From: Thiohalocapsa sp. ML1
Lineage (GTDB): Bacteria; Pseudomonadota; Gammaproteobacteria; Chromatiales; Chromatiaceae
DNA length: 64,000 nt
NCBI RefSeq assembly: GCF_001469165.1
Contig: NZ_JABX01000002.1
Coordinates: forward strand, 1 to 64,000
Direction: 5' to 3'
In this document: positions 9,076 to 18,182 of the stretch, one piece after another
Numbering within the stretch: position 1 is the stretch's first letter
Layout: the number at the start of each line of letters is the position of its first letter
Translations under genes and position numbers: made by a program
The notes under the pieces: model-generated
The model's input: the letters and a program-made list of their open reading frames with translations, nothing else
Databases searched by the model: none
What the model was told of the DNA's origin: nothing

Positions 9076-10467
9076 TCAGGCGTACTGCAGCGCGGAGAGC
9101 ATGGCCGCGAGCTTGGCCTCGGTCTCGCTCCACTCGGACTCTGGGTCCGAGCCGGCGACGATGCCGGCACCGGCGAACAGCTCCGCCTCGGCGCCGCTCA
9201 CCATGGCGCAGCGCAGCAGCACCCACAGCTCGCCGTCGCCGTTCGGCGTCAGGATGCCGGCGGCGCCGGTATACCAGCCACGCGGGAAGGGCTCGACGCG
9301 CCGGAGCCACGCCTGCGCCGCGGCCCGCGGCTGGCCGTTGGTGGCGGGCGTCGGGTGCAGGCTCGCGGCGAGGTCGAACAGGCCCACATCGGCGCGCGGG
9401 CGGGCCGCGAGCGGGCTCCAAAGATGTTGCGCGTTGTGCAACTGCATCACCACCGGCGCATCCGGGGCGCGGATGTCGTCGCAGTGCTCCGCTAGCGCGC
9501 TGCCGATGGCCTCGATGACGACGCGATGCTCGCGGCGGTTCTTGTCGCAGCCGAGCAGTGCCGCCCGCAGCGCCGCATCCGCCTCGGCGCTCTCGGCCCG
9601 CGCGGCAGTGCCGGCGATGGCGTCCACCTCCAGCCGGCCATCGCGCAGCGACAGCAGCCGCTCCGGCGTCGCGGCGACGAAGCTCCGCCCGTTGCGGCGC
9701 AGCCCCAGCGTCTGGCAGGTGGGGAACAGGCAGCCGAGCGCGCCGAGGAGCCGGCCGATATCGAACACGCGCGGCCCGGCCACCTTGAGCCGCCGCGAGA
9801 CGACGAGCTTCTCGATGGGGCCGGCATCGACCGCGGCCAGCGCCGCCCGCACCAGCCCATCCCAGCCGGCACGGTCCGGCTCCGCGCGCTCGCGGCGCAG
9901 CGTCGCCGGCGGCAACGGCCCGGCGGGCTGGTCATACAGCCGCGGCAGCAGCGCCCGCAGCAGCCCGCGCCAGCGGGTCAGGAGCTCCGCCCGGCGCGCC
10001 GGCAGCGTCGTCGAGAACACCAGCGCCGCCTCGTGGTCGCGGCAGATGAGGCCGATCTCGGGCACCCAAAGCAGTGCGGCAGGCAAGGACGAGCACGCCG
10101 CCGGCGAGGGCGCCTCGTCGGCGGCCGCGAACCCCAGCATCGCGAAGGCATCAAGGCCCGTGTCGTCGGGGTCGGCACGGCGCCAGTCCCCCGCCACGAG
10201 CACCTGCGCCATGGTCTTGAAACGCGCGGGCCCGGCCGCCTCCCAGGCCACCGCCTCGCCGTAGCCCGCGTGGAGCTCGCCGCGCTCGGCGTGCTGGAAC
10301 ACGAACTGCCGGCCGGCGAGCTGTGCCGCGGCGGCCGGCGCCCGCGGCAGCGCCAGCAACACCGACTGCACGGCGCCGGGCGGCCCGGCCAGCGGCAGAC
10401 GCGTCAGGGCGTCGTCGAGGCGTGCATCGAGCGCATCAAACATCGCGCTCGGGGCGAGCATATCCAT
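9076..10467 (-). CDS. menF: Isochorismate synthase
   Basis: A 463-residue chorismate-utilising enzyme of the MenF/EntC/DhbC class, converting chorismate to isochorismate at the head of the menaquinone pathway. The C-terminal catalytic half carries KLVVSRRLKV, the FVAATPERLLSL strand, DAIAGTAAR, the LHPTPATNGQPR substrate loop and GWYTGAAGIL, followed by the acidic AGAGIVAGSDPESEW metal site. The N-terminal half is variable, as usual. Start at 10467 (MDMLAPSAMFDAL); an internal ATG at 10443 is an alternative. It is followed by menD. menB, menC and menE are not in this window. Confidence 0.93.
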   Translation of the reverse strand: MDMLAPSAMFDALDARLDDALTRLPLAGPPGAVQSVLLALPRAPAAAAQLAGRQFVFQHAERGELHAGYGEAVAWEAAGPARFKTMAQVLVAGDWRRADPDDTGLDAFAMLGFAAADEAPSPAACSSLPAALLWVPEIGLICRDHEAALVFSTTLPARRAELLTRWRGLLRALLPRLYDQPAGPLPPATLRRERAEPDRAGWDGLVRAALAAVDAGPIEKLVVSRRLKVAGPRVFDIGRLLGALGCLFPTCQTLGLRRNGRSFVAATPERLLSLRDGRLEVDAIAGTAARAESAEADAALRAALLGCDKNRREHRVVIEAIGSALAEHCDDIRAPDAPVVMQLHNAQHLWSPLAARPRADVGLFDLAASLHPTPATNGQPRAAAQAWLRRVEPFPRGWYTGAAGILTPNGDGELWVLLRCAMVSGAEAELFAGAGIVAGSDPESEWSETEAKLAAMLSALQYA

Positions 10468-10742
10468 GGCACGCGGTCTTGGGCGGGCGGCGCGCGAGTG
10501 GGCGTGGGACGGCGGCACGGGGCGGTTCGGTTGCAGCGGTCTGGAGGTTCGGCTGGCGTCTGCCGGCTGTGCTGTGCGTATCGGGCTGGGTGATCGACTC
10601 GGCTGCGGCACATCGCTGCCCGGCGCCTGAGCGGAGCCGAAGTGCCGCAACGCGGCCTCAGGCGTCCGCCGGGCCAGCCGCCGGCGGAGCGCCCCGCCGA
10701 CAAGGCCTTGCCGATGTCGCGCGTGCCGAGCCGCTATGGCCC

Positions 10743-11708
10743 CTAGCTGCCGCGCGTCGCTGCCAACGCCTCGGTGGTCCGCCAGAACTCGTCCAGCGCC
10801 GCGATGGTGCGGGTCGGACGCTCCCACTGCGGGATGCCCAGCGTCGGCTCCACCTTCGCGGTCTGCCAATTTGCATGCGACGCCACGTGGTCCGACAGCA
10901 GGTCGAAGGTGACGTTCGCGTCCTTGTCGTGGATGACAAGCACCGGGAGCTTCAGCTTGGCGTACAGGTTGTCCACCGCGTCGCGCGTGAAGAGTTGGCC
11001 GGACAGGAAGTAATAGGGCACATGCCTTGCGCCGGGCTGGTGCGAGGTCGCGTAGGCGTAATCGATGAGCTCATCCGGCGGCTCGCCGACGTAGCTCTGG
11101 CGCAGAAAGTAGCGAATGCCGCCGCGCTTGGTCAGCAGGTTGTAGAGGCCCTGGCTCAGCCCCGGCAGCGTAAAGACCCGATGCAGCGCCCGGCCGACGC
11201 CGCCCGAGGGCAGCCGGCGCTTGCTAAAGCCGGTCGGCGACAGGAGCGCCAGCGTATTGAAGCGCTCCGGCGCCTGGAGGCAGGCGCGGGCCGCAAACTC
11301 GGAGGTCAGCGAGAAGGCCACGACATCCGCCGGCTCCTTGACGACGTCGGTGAGGAACGCCGTGATGGCCTCGGCGTAGAGCTCCGGCGAGTAGCGGCGG
11401 TCGCTGCGGTCCGAGAAGCCGAAGCCCGGCAGGTCCGGCGCATACACCCGGCGCTCGGCGCGGTAGTGCTCGAACAGCGGCTTCATCTCGAACACGCTCG
11501 GCGCCGCATTAATACTGTGCAGCAGCAACAAGGGGCGCGTGCCCTCCGGGCCGTCGGCGTACCAACTGATTTCCTTTAGCTCCGGCGTGGCGTAGATCTC
11601 GCGGGGGGCATCGACGGCGGGGGGCAGCTCCACCTGCTCGCTGCGCTGATGGGCGTCGGCCGCGGCGGCGCCGCCCCTGCTCCGGGTTCCAAGTACTTGC
11701 GTGGACAT
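10743..11708 (-). CDS. Alpha/beta-fold hydrolase
   Basis: A 321-residue alpha/beta hydrolase-1 family protein. The oxyanion segment LLLLHSINAAPS, the APDLPGFGFSDR loop after strand 4 and the helical cap are clear. The nucleophile elbow reads VVAFSLTSEFA, so Ser is present but without the classical Gly-X-Ser-X-Gly glycines. The acidic residue is probably in LVIHDKDANVTFD. The position where the catalytic His is expected (PTLGIPQWERP) shows Gln, where PHWE would be usual, so activity is uncertain. It lies downstream of the SOUL gene and upstream of menF on the same strand. MenH is also a hydrolase of this fold, but the sequence is longer and I do not assign it. Confidence 0.8.
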   Translation of the reverse strand: MSTQVLGTRSRGGAAAADAHQRSEQVELPPAVDAPREIYATPELKEISWYADGPEGTRPLLLLHSINAAPSVFEMKPLFEHYRAERRVYAPDLPGFGFSDRSDRRYSPELYAEAITAFLTDVVKEPADVVAFSLTSEFAARACLQAPERFNTLALLSPTGFSKRRLPSGGVGRALHRVFTLPGLSQGLYNLLTKRGGIRYFLRQSYVGEPPDELIDYAYATSHQPGARHVPYYFLSGQLFTRDAVDNLYAKLKLPVLVIHDKDANVTFDLLSDHVASHANWQTAKVEPTLGIPQWERPTRTIAALDEFWRTTEALAATRGS

Positions 11709-11793
11709 CTGGGGCTCCTGTTGGCGGCGACGAACGGCGTCGCCTCGTCGTGCGCCCGGCTCGGCGGCCACCCGCCTGAGGGTGGTGGCGCGC

Positions 11794-12396
11794 CTAGGGT
11801 TCGACCGCCACGAGCACCTCATTGCGGCGCAGCAAGCCGGGCACGAATGCGGCATTGTAGCGCGCGAAGACGGGTTCACCGACCCTCGCGCGTCCGGCAC
11901 GTGCAAGGGCATTGAGCAGCTCGGCGGCGTGCTCTTGCCAGCGCGCCTCCTGCCAGCCACCGCCGAAGCGCACCGCGGCCACGAGGCGCTCGGGCTGTGG
12001 CCGCAGCGCAACGGCCGCATCCGCCGGCGCCGGCAGCATGCCGAGCGGGTATTCCCGCGGCATCACGAACTGCACGCGCCAGCCCCGCTCGCCATCCGCC
12101 GCGGCGGCGGCCTGCTGCATCACCGGCGCCATCATCGGCACCTTGCGACCGCCGCTGTTGCGCCCGCGGATATAGTCCAGCAGCAGCGGATAGGCACCAG
12201 CGTCGGCGTCCGCGAAGGCGCCCGGCACCGTGGTTTCAGCGACGATGAACGGTGCGTAGCGGCGGAGCTGGAAGCCGTCGCCGCGCTCAACGACGCTGTA
12301 CGCGGGCCCGTTGGGCGCGATGAGCGCGAGCGTCAGCAGCACCAGCGGCAGCAGCATGCCGGCGAGCAGCCAATACTTGAGCTTAAAGAAAGGCAT
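11794..12396 (-). CDS. SOUL-family heme-binding protein, membrane-anchored
   Basis: A 200-residue protein with one N-terminal transmembrane segment (LAGMLLPLVLLTLALIAP, about residues 11-28), followed by a SOUL/HBP domain. Family features are YSVVERGDGFQLRRYAPF, the IRGRNSGGRKVPMMAPV segment and the VQFVMPREYPLGMLPAP motif typical of SOUL proteins. The family binds heme or tetrapyrroles in eukaryotes; bacterial roles are mostly unknown. I chose the ATG at 12396 (MPFFKLKYW), which places the anchor at the N-terminus, over the upstream start at 12438. It diverges from the cytochrome c gene at 12621. Confidence 0.85.
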   Translation of the reverse strand: MPFFKLKYWLLAGMLLPLVLLTLALIAPNGPAYSVVERGDGFQLRRYAPFIVAETTVPGAFADADAGAYPLLLDYIRGRNSGGRKVPMMAPVMQQAAAAADGERGWRVQFVMPREYPLGMLPAPADAAVALRPQPERLVAAVRFGGGWQEARWQEHAAELLNALARAGRARVGEPVFARYNAAFVPGLLRRNEVLVAVEP

Positions 12397-12620
12397 GATG
12401 TGGACCTCGGCGGCTCCCTCGGGTGACCGCGCATTCAAGCACCGATGCCTGGGCAGCGGCGTTGCCCGAGATCAAGCGGGTCGCAACGCGCCGCCGCGCT
12501 TGCGGCCGGCCCGCATGACCCGGCGCCAGCGTCGCGGCGGGCAGAACCCGGTTCGGCCCGCTATCATGGTGCGGGTGCGAAGCTCTCAATCGCGCATCAC
12601 GCCAGCCCGAGACCCGCTTG

Positions 12621-13304
12621 ATGACCCCACCGACCTACCCCCACCCTTGCACGCTCCGGCACCGCGCCCGAGTTGGTGCCGCAGCGGCGCTGCTCGGACT
12701 GCTCGCGGCGCTTGCGCTGTCCGTCGCCGCCGCGGCCGACGCGGAGCAGGAGATCACCGGCGAGCGCATCTACGCCTTCTGCGTGGGCTGCCACGGCCAG
12801 CGCGGCGAGGGCAGCAGCGACGGCCGCGTGCCGCGCCTCGCAGGCCGTCCGCAGGCCTACTTGGCCCGGCAACTGCAGGCCTTCAGGGACGGTGTCCGCA
12901 TCAACAAGCCGATGGTGCCCATCTTCACGCACCAGCGCTTCGATGAAGAGGTCATCAATGTCGTCGCCGCCCACATCGCCGCAATGAGCCCGCCGCCGTT
13001 GCGCCTCTGGCCCTACGAGCCGAATCCCGCGGCGCTCGCCGCCTTCGACGACCGCGCCGCCTACGACGCTGCCGGCGAGGAGACCTACGCCAGCGCCTGC
13101 GCCGAGTGCCACGGCGCCGACGCCGCCGGCAGCGCCGAGCACGACACGCCGCCGCTGGTCGGCCAATATCCCGCGTACCTGGTGAAGCAGGTCGCGGACT
13201 TCGGCCGCGGCGAGCGCAAGCATGCCGCAAGCGAGCGCTGCGGCGGCATCACGCCGGCACAGGCCGACGCCGTGGTCTCGCACATCGTCGAGCTCGGAAA
13301 ATAA
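12621..13304 (+). CDS. Diheme class I c-type cytochrome (cytochrome c4-like)
   Basis: A periplasmic electron carrier with a 30-40-residue signal sequence (RHRARVGAAAALLGLLAALALSVAAAAD, described by its Arg-rich start and Ala/Leu core) and two heme attachment motifs, CVGCH and CAECH, about 110 residues apart. Each is followed by c4-type sequence (GSSDGRVPRLAGRPQAYL and TPPLVGQYPAYLVKQ). Two Met ligands are plausible (NKPMVPI in the first half); the second half has no obvious Met at the usual place, only a Cys (SERCGGI), so the second heme may be unusual. The ATG at 12621 was preferred to the adjacent TTG. The partner oxidoreductase is not obvious nearby. Confidence 0.87.
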   Translation: MTPPTYPHPCTLRHRARVGAAAALLGLLAALALSVAAAADAEQEITGERIYAFCVGCHGQRGEGSSDGRVPRLAGRPQAYLARQLQAFRDGVRINKPMVPIFTHQRFDEEVINVVAAHIAAMSPPPLRLWPYEPNPAALAAFDDRAAYDAAGEETYASACAECHGADAAGSAEHDTPPLVGQYPAYLVKQVADFGRGERKHAASERCGGITPAQADAVVSHIVELGK

Positions 13305-13430
13305 ACGGCAGCCGCGCCGCCGCTCGCGCCCGCAGCCGTCGGCGCCGCGGCGACCGACCCGCCACCCGCCGGCACGCGCGCAGCCTGGTGCCGGAGCTCG
13401 GCACCACACCACGACACCGCAGCCATCCGC

Positions 13431-16241
13431 ATGCCTGAGACCCCCACATCGGACCCCCAACACCAGTTCAAGCCCGGCCAACGCTGGCTCTCGGAGACCC
13501 AGGCCGAGCTCGGGCTCGGCATCGTCGAGGCCAGCGACGTGCGCACCGTGCGCATGCAGTTCCCGGCCACCGGCGAGCAGCGGCTCTACGCCCGCCGCGG
13601 CGCGCCGCTGTGGCGCGCGGTGTTCGGCGTCGGCGACATGGTGCGGGACATCGACGGCATCGAGATGACCGTCGTGGCGGTGGACGACAGGGCCGGGCTC
13701 GTCGTCTACACCGGCGAGGACGCGGACGGGGCCAGGCTCCAGGTACCGGAGCAGTTGCTCGCCGCCGACCTGCATCTGAACCGCCCGCAGCAGAAGCTGC
13801 TCGCCGGGCGGCTCGACCGCGACGCCTGGTTTCGGCTACGCGAGCGCACCTGGCGCCACCGCGGCGACTGGGCCGTGCAGCCGGTGCGCGGGCTGGTCGG
13901 CGCGCGCATCGCGCCGATCCCGCACCAGCTCTACATCGCCGCCGAGGTCGCGGACCGCTTCGCACCGCGGGTGCTGCTCGCCGACGAGGTGGGGCTCGGC
14001 AAGACCATCGAGGCGGGGCTGATTCTGCATCGCATGCTGCAGGACGGCCGCGCCCGCCGGGTGCTGATCCTGGTGCCGGAGACGCTGCTACACCAGTGGC
14101 TGGTGGAGCTTCGCCGCCGCTTCAACCTGCCGTTTGCGCTGTTCGACCACGAGCGCATCGCCGATGGTGCCGCGGGCGGGCGCGGCAACGCCTTCGAGAC
14201 CGAGCAATGCGTGCTCTGTGCGCTCGACCTGCTCACCGAGTCCCCCAGCCACGCCGCCGCCGTGCTCGGCGCCGGCTGGGACCTGCTCATCGTCGACGAG
14301 GCGCATCACCTGGAATGGTCGCCGGAGGACAGCGGGCTGGACTACGACCTGGTCGAGGCCCTGGCCGACCAGACCCCGGCGGTGCTGCTGCTGACGGCCA
14401 CGCCGGAGCAGCTCGGCCGCATGGGCCATTTCGGGCGGCTGCGGCTGTTGGACCCGGAGCGCTTCTCGGACTACGACGGCTTTCTGGAACAAGAGGCGCA
14501 CTACGCCGAGATCGCCGACATTGCCGCAAGGCTCCTTGCGGGCGAGGCCCTCGGCGACGCACAGCAAGCCCAGCTCAATGCGCTGCTCGGCGACACCGCC
14601 GGGCTCGGCGCCGAGCTCATCGTCGAGCGCCTGCTCGACCGCCACGGCACCTCCCGCATCCTGTTCCGCAACACCCGCGCGGCAGTGCCGGGCTTCCCGG
14701 AGCGCCGGCCGCACGCCTATGCGCTCGCCGCGCCGGCCGGCTATGCCGACACGCCGGGGCCGGAGCCCATCCACCCGGAGCTGGCCGCCGGTGCCGACTG
14801 GCCCGCGCAGGACCCGCGTGTGGCCTGGCTCGTGGAGCTGCTGCGGGAGCTGCATCCGGCCAAGGTGCTGTTGATCGCCGCCCGCGCCGACACGGTGCTG
14901 GCGCTGCGCAGCCACCTGCACGAGCGCCACGGCGTGCACGCGGCGATGTTCCATGAGGGCATGGAGATCATCGAGCGCGACCGCGCCGCGGCCTACTTCG
15001 CGGACCCGGACGAGGGCACGCGGCTCCTCATCTGCTCCGAGATCGGCAGCGAAGGGCGCAACTTCCAGTTCGCGCACCACTTGGTGCTGTTCGACCTGCC
15101 GCTGGACCCGGAGCTGCTGGAGCAGCGCATCGGCCGGCTCGATCGCATCGGCCAGACCAAGCCCGTCGAGATCCACGTGCCCTACCTCGCCGGCACGGCC
15201 ATGGAGACGCTGTACCGCTGGTACGCCGACGGGCTCGACGCCTTCGCGCATCACTGCCCGGCGGCGCCTGCCGTGTACGAGCGGCTGCGCGAGCGGCTCA
15301 ACGCCGCCCTCTTGGGCGAGGCGGACGTCGAGCCGCTGATCACGGATGCCGCCGCGCTTCGCGAGCAGCTCAATGCCGAGCTCGCCGCCGGGCGCGATCG
15401 GCTCTTGGAGCTCAGCTCCCACCGCCCCGCCGTCTCGGCGGAGCTGGTGCAGGCGCTGGCCGCCGCGGACCGTGATCCGGCGCTGTTCGAGTATCTGAGC
15501 GCCTTCTGGGACGCCTTCGGCGTGGACCAGGAGCCGGGGCCGGGCGGCTCCTTCGTGCTGCACCCGGGCCGGCACATGCTGCAAGAGCACTTCCCCGGTC
15601 TGCCGGAGGACGGGCTCACCGTCACCTTCGACCGCAGCCACGCGCTGGCGCACGAGGACCGCGCGTTGCTGACCTGGGAGCACCCGCTCACGCTCGCGGC
15701 CATGGACCAGCTCGCGGGCTCGGATCTCGGCAGCGCCACGGTGCTCTTGACCCGCAACGCCAAGTTCAGCGCCGGCGCATTGCTGCTGGAGATGCTCTAC
15801 GTCGCCGAATGCCCGGCCCCGCCGGTGCTGCGCGTGCAGCGCTTCCTGCCGCGGCTGGGTCTGCGGCTGCTGCTCGACGAGCGCGGGCGCGACTGGGCCG
15901 CGGACATCGCGAGTGAGGCCCTGAGCGGCAAGTGCCTCACCGGCAACCGCAAGCTCGCCTCCGCGCTGATCACGGCCAAGAGCGCCGCCATCGAGCGCAT
16001 GGTCGCCGACGGCGAGCAGCGCGCCGAGGCCGCCATCGCCGAGCTGCGCAGCGCCGCCGTCGCCCGCATGGAGCAGATGCTCGACACCGAGATCGAGCGG
16101 CTGACCGCCTTGTCTCGCGTCAACCCCGCCGTGCGCGAAGACGAAATTGCGCATCTGCTCCAGCACCGCGAGAGGCTCGGGCAGCTCCTCGGGCGCGCGC
16201 ACCTGCGGCTCGATGCGCTGCGGCTGGTGGCGCATGGATGA
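13431..16241 (+). CDS. rapA: RNA polymerase-associated helicase RapA (HepA)
   Basis: A 936-residue Swi2/Snf2-type ATPase that binds RNA polymerase and recycles it after transcription. The N-terminal Tudor-like part (FKPGQRWLSETQAELGLGIV) is canonical for RapA. Motif I is LADEVGLGKTIEAGLI at about residue 184, motif II LLIVDEAHHLEW, motif III LLLTATP, and the helicase C half has ICSEIGSEGRNFQFA and LEQRIGRLDRIGQ. Length matches the family (about 950-970). It stands alone on the plus strand after the cytochrome gene. A hairpin repeat starts just past the stop. Confidence 0.96.
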   Translation: MPETPTSDPQHQFKPGQRWLSETQAELGLGIVEASDVRTVRMQFPATGEQRLYARRGAPLWRAVFGVGDMVRDIDGIEMTVVAVDDRAGLVVYTGEDADGARLQVPEQLLAADLHLNRPQQKLLAGRLDRDAWFRLRERTWRHRGDWAVQPVRGLVGARIAPIPHQLYIAAEVADRFAPRVLLADEVGLGKTIEAGLILHRMLQDGRARRVLILVPETLLHQWLVELRRRFNLPFALFDHERIADGAAGGRGNAFETEQCVLCALDLLTESPSHAAAVLGAGWDLLIVDEAHHLEWSPEDSGLDYDLVEALADQTPAVLLLTATPEQLGRMGHFGRLRLLDPERFSDYDGFLEQEAHYAEIADIAARLLAGEALGDAQQAQLNALLGDTAGLGAELIVERLLDRHGTSRILFRNTRAAVPGFPERRPHAYALAAPAGYADTPGPEPIHPELAAGADWPAQDPRVAWLVELLRELHPAKVLLIAARADTVLALRSHLHERHGVHAAMFHEGMEIIERDRAAAYFADPDEGTRLLICSEIGSEGRNFQFAHHLVLFDLPLDPELLEQRIGRLDRIGQTKPVEIHVPYLAGTAMETLYRWYADGLDAFAHHCPAAPAVYERLRERLNAALLGEADVEPLITDAAALREQLNAELAAGRDRLLELSSHRPAVSAELVQALAAADRDPALFEYLSAFWDAFGVDQEPGPGGSFVLHPGRHMLQEHFPGLPEDGLTVTFDRSHALAHEDRALLTWEHPLTLAAMDQLAGSDLGSATVLLTRNAKFSAGALLLEMLYVAECPAPPVLRVQRFLPRLGLRLLLDERGRDWAADIASEALSGKCLTGNRKLASALITAKSAAIERMVADGEQRAEAAIAELRSAAVARMEQMLDTEIERLTALSRVNPAVREDEIAHLLQHRERLGQLLGRAHLRLDALRLVAHG

Positions 16242-16534
16242 TGGAGCGGGGCGAGGCCTCCCTCGGCCCTTGGCCCTTTACCCTCAAGCGCCTTGTCCAC
16301 TCGCGACACCGCTCCAGCGGTGTCGCGCCTCGTAGGGCGCTCTACGCCCCGGTGCAGTGAGGCGCGGGAACGGCGGATGACTGGCGCCGAGGCTTTCCCG
16401 CCTCGGCACGCAGTCTTCGCGGCTCCGCAGCCCGGGGCACGCACGCTGCCGCAGCGCCGGCGTGGCGGATGGCAGAGCCGGCAAGATTCGATGCCGCGAG
16501 ACCAGCGCCAATCGGCGGCAGCGCCGCCCGCTGC
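16242..16534. repeat. Repeat-filled spacer after rapA
   Basis: No gene is seen. It contains a degenerate GGCCTCGG-type hairpin copy at 16249-16280. A near-perfect palindrome built on ACACCGCT/AGCGGTGT lies at 16303-16326, with a GGGCGCTCTACGCCC companion hairpin at 16335-16349; both also occur at 27321-27366 and 36499-36545. A GCCGAGGC..GCCTCGGC hairpin is at about 16388-16409. Confidence 0.7.
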
Positions 16535-17532
16535 TCACCCCCGCTCGATCAGCACATAGGGTGCCCAGTAGCGCGGGGCGGCGCGCACCGGGTCGGCGTT
16601 GTCGAGCCAGTCCAACTGCGTCGCGCGCAGCGCTTCCGCCGGGTGCAGGTCGGCGTCCGGCCGCAGCCAGCGGGCGTAGAAGTCCTCCATGAAGGCCCGC
16701 GCCGCCGGGTCGTTCAGCGCCCACTGGGTCATCAGCACGTGGCGGCTGCCGGCGATCTGAAACGCCCGCACCAGGCCGTAGACGCCCTCGCTCAGGTCCA
16801 CGCGACCGCGGCCGGTGTCGCAGGCGGAGAGCGTGACCAGCTCCGTGCCCTCCAGGTTCAGGTCCTGCGCCTCCAGGGCGTAGAGGATGCCTGCTGCGCC
16901 AGCGCCAGCGCCCGCGGGTCCTGGCTGGTGCGGGCGAGGCGCGCGATCACCGCCTCCTCGTCCGCGGCCAGGCGCTTCCAGCGCAGCAGCACGTCCGCTG
17001 CCAGCCGGCCGGCATCGGCGCTGTCCGGGTGCGCCAGGGCCAGCGTGAAGACGACGTGCTGCAGCCGCGACTCCGCCGCGAGCCGTTGCAGCTTCACGGC
17101 CTCCTGCTCGGTGCTGTCCAGCTCCTGGATCACCAGCGCGCGCAGGCGCTGATCCAGCGTGCGCAGCGCGCGCAGGGCCGGGTCCAGGCGCTGTTGATTG
17201 ACCAGCAGCGCGATCTGGTTGAGCCGCGTGTCGAGGGTATCGGGATGCGTCTCGCCGAGCACGCGCTCGCTGGCCGTGAGCGCGCGGCGGACCAGCGGCT
17301 CGGCGTCGCCGTAGCGGCCTTGGGTCTGGTACAGCATGGCGAGGTTGTTAACGCTCCGCAGGGTCTCCGGATGAGCCTCGCCGAACACGCCCTTCGCATG
17401 AGTCAGCGCGGCCCGTCCAAGCATCGCCGCATCCTGATACTTGCCTTCCCGATACAGGGCTTCGGTGACGTCGTTGAGAGCGTCGTGCACTAGCTGAGGC
17501 GTGACTACCTCTACTAAGGCGATTTCTGTCAA
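16535..17532 (-). pseudogene. Broken TPR-CHAT protein gene
   Basis: The N-terminal frame (17532-16858) encodes tetratricopeptide repeats: ALYREGKYQDAAMLGRAAL, HPETLRSVNNLAMLYQTQGRYGDAEPL and HPDTLDTRLNQIALL. It then switches frame near 16890 into a CHAT (caspase-HetF-associated) C-terminus: GILYALEAQDLNL, LSACDTGRGRVDLSEGVYGL and AGSRHVLMTQWAL. The catalytic-Cys motif SACDTG survives, but the several hundred residues that should separate TPRs from this point, including the catalytic His, are missing, so this looks like an internal deletion plus frameshift. The only start is a TTG inside a palindromic element, so the 5' end is probably lost too. Intact relatives are CHAT proteases or signalling proteins. 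The gene is non-functional as read. Confidence 0.85.
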
Positions 17533-17673
17533 AAAATATACCGCCTGGCTTGTCTTTTCGCCCGCCTTCTGCGTCGCGGCAGCGGGTGCATCGTTCGACT
17601 ATGCACCCGCTGCCGCTCCTTGAAGGCGGACGAAAATCCTGCGCCAGTCGGTACGTTTTTTTCCGGCAATCGC
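17519..17673. mobile_element. MITE-like imperfect palindrome
   Basis: About 155 bases form one long imperfect inverted repeat. The termini read GGCGATT and AATCGCC. Inner arms include TTTTCGCCCGCCTTC against GAAGGCGGACGAAAA (one mismatch), and the centre is a perfect 14-base stem (GGCAGCGGGTGCAT and its complement) around a nine-base loop at 17578-17614. Size and symmetry fit a non-autonomous transposable element. It sits at the broken 5' end of the TPR-CHAT gene. Confidence 0.75.
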
Positions 17674-18182
17674 CTAACGCGGCGCCTGGGCCTTCGGGCA
17701 GCCCGTCTCCGGCGGCGGTGACGCCGATACCCACGGCCAGCGCCCAAGCCAGCGCCGGGCGGCTTCTCTCGTGCCGAGGCTCCGCCTCGGCACCGCCGCG
17801 GCGCTCGGGCGAGCTAAGACGGCGGATGCGCTTCGCTGATCCGCCCTACACGCGAGCAAGCCTTTCGCGCCTTTCGCGTTCGGGTCAATCGCGGTGCTTG
17901 ACCAGTTCCTCGTAGGCAGGAAAGTTCGAGAGTCAGCAGCAGATTCGGGGTCTCTGCCAGCAGGGTTGATCGTGCTTCCGGCCAGCGGCAGTCGCCGGTC
18001 GTGGGCGGTCCGCAGAGCGGCGCCGGCAGCTCACCCACGCTGCGCCGAGGGCAGCAGGCCGGGCGCGCCGCGCGGGCGGCCTCGCCGCTGCACCGGCCGC
18101 ACAACGAAAAGCGCCGACAGCCTTGCGGTTGTCGGCGCTGCGTCCATGGACGGGGCGGTGGCCAGGGCGTCGCCCACCCGCC
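17674..18182. other. Non-coding spacer with hairpins
   Basis: No gene is supported. It contains a GTGCCGAGGC..GCCTCGGCAC hairpin at 17771-17793 (same family as 49291-49400 and 55580-55690), a GGCGGAT..ATCCGCC hairpin at about 17821-17846, and the terminator-like stem at 18110-18139. Open frames here show no domain or start signal. Confidence 0.6.
18103..18140 (-). terminator. Rho-independent terminator for the 18183-18539 gene
   Basis: On the minus strand a GC-rich stem (AGCGCCGACA against TGTCGGCGCT, extended to 13 pairs with one mismatch, loop GCAA) is followed by TTTTCGTT. It lies 43 bases beyond the stop codon at 18183 and is the best terminator-like structure in the window. Confidence 0.65.

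Noticed and set aside
10743-11708. Calling the alpha/beta hydrolase MenH because it is near menF-menD
   Set aside because: It is longer than MenH, lacks the usual elbow and catalytic His, and is separated from menF by about 275 bases; the evidence is positional only.
14088-16235. A 715-codon minus-strand frame opposite rapA
   Set aside because: Antisense shadow of rapA; it has no recognisable motif and shares the composition of other GC-driven shadows.
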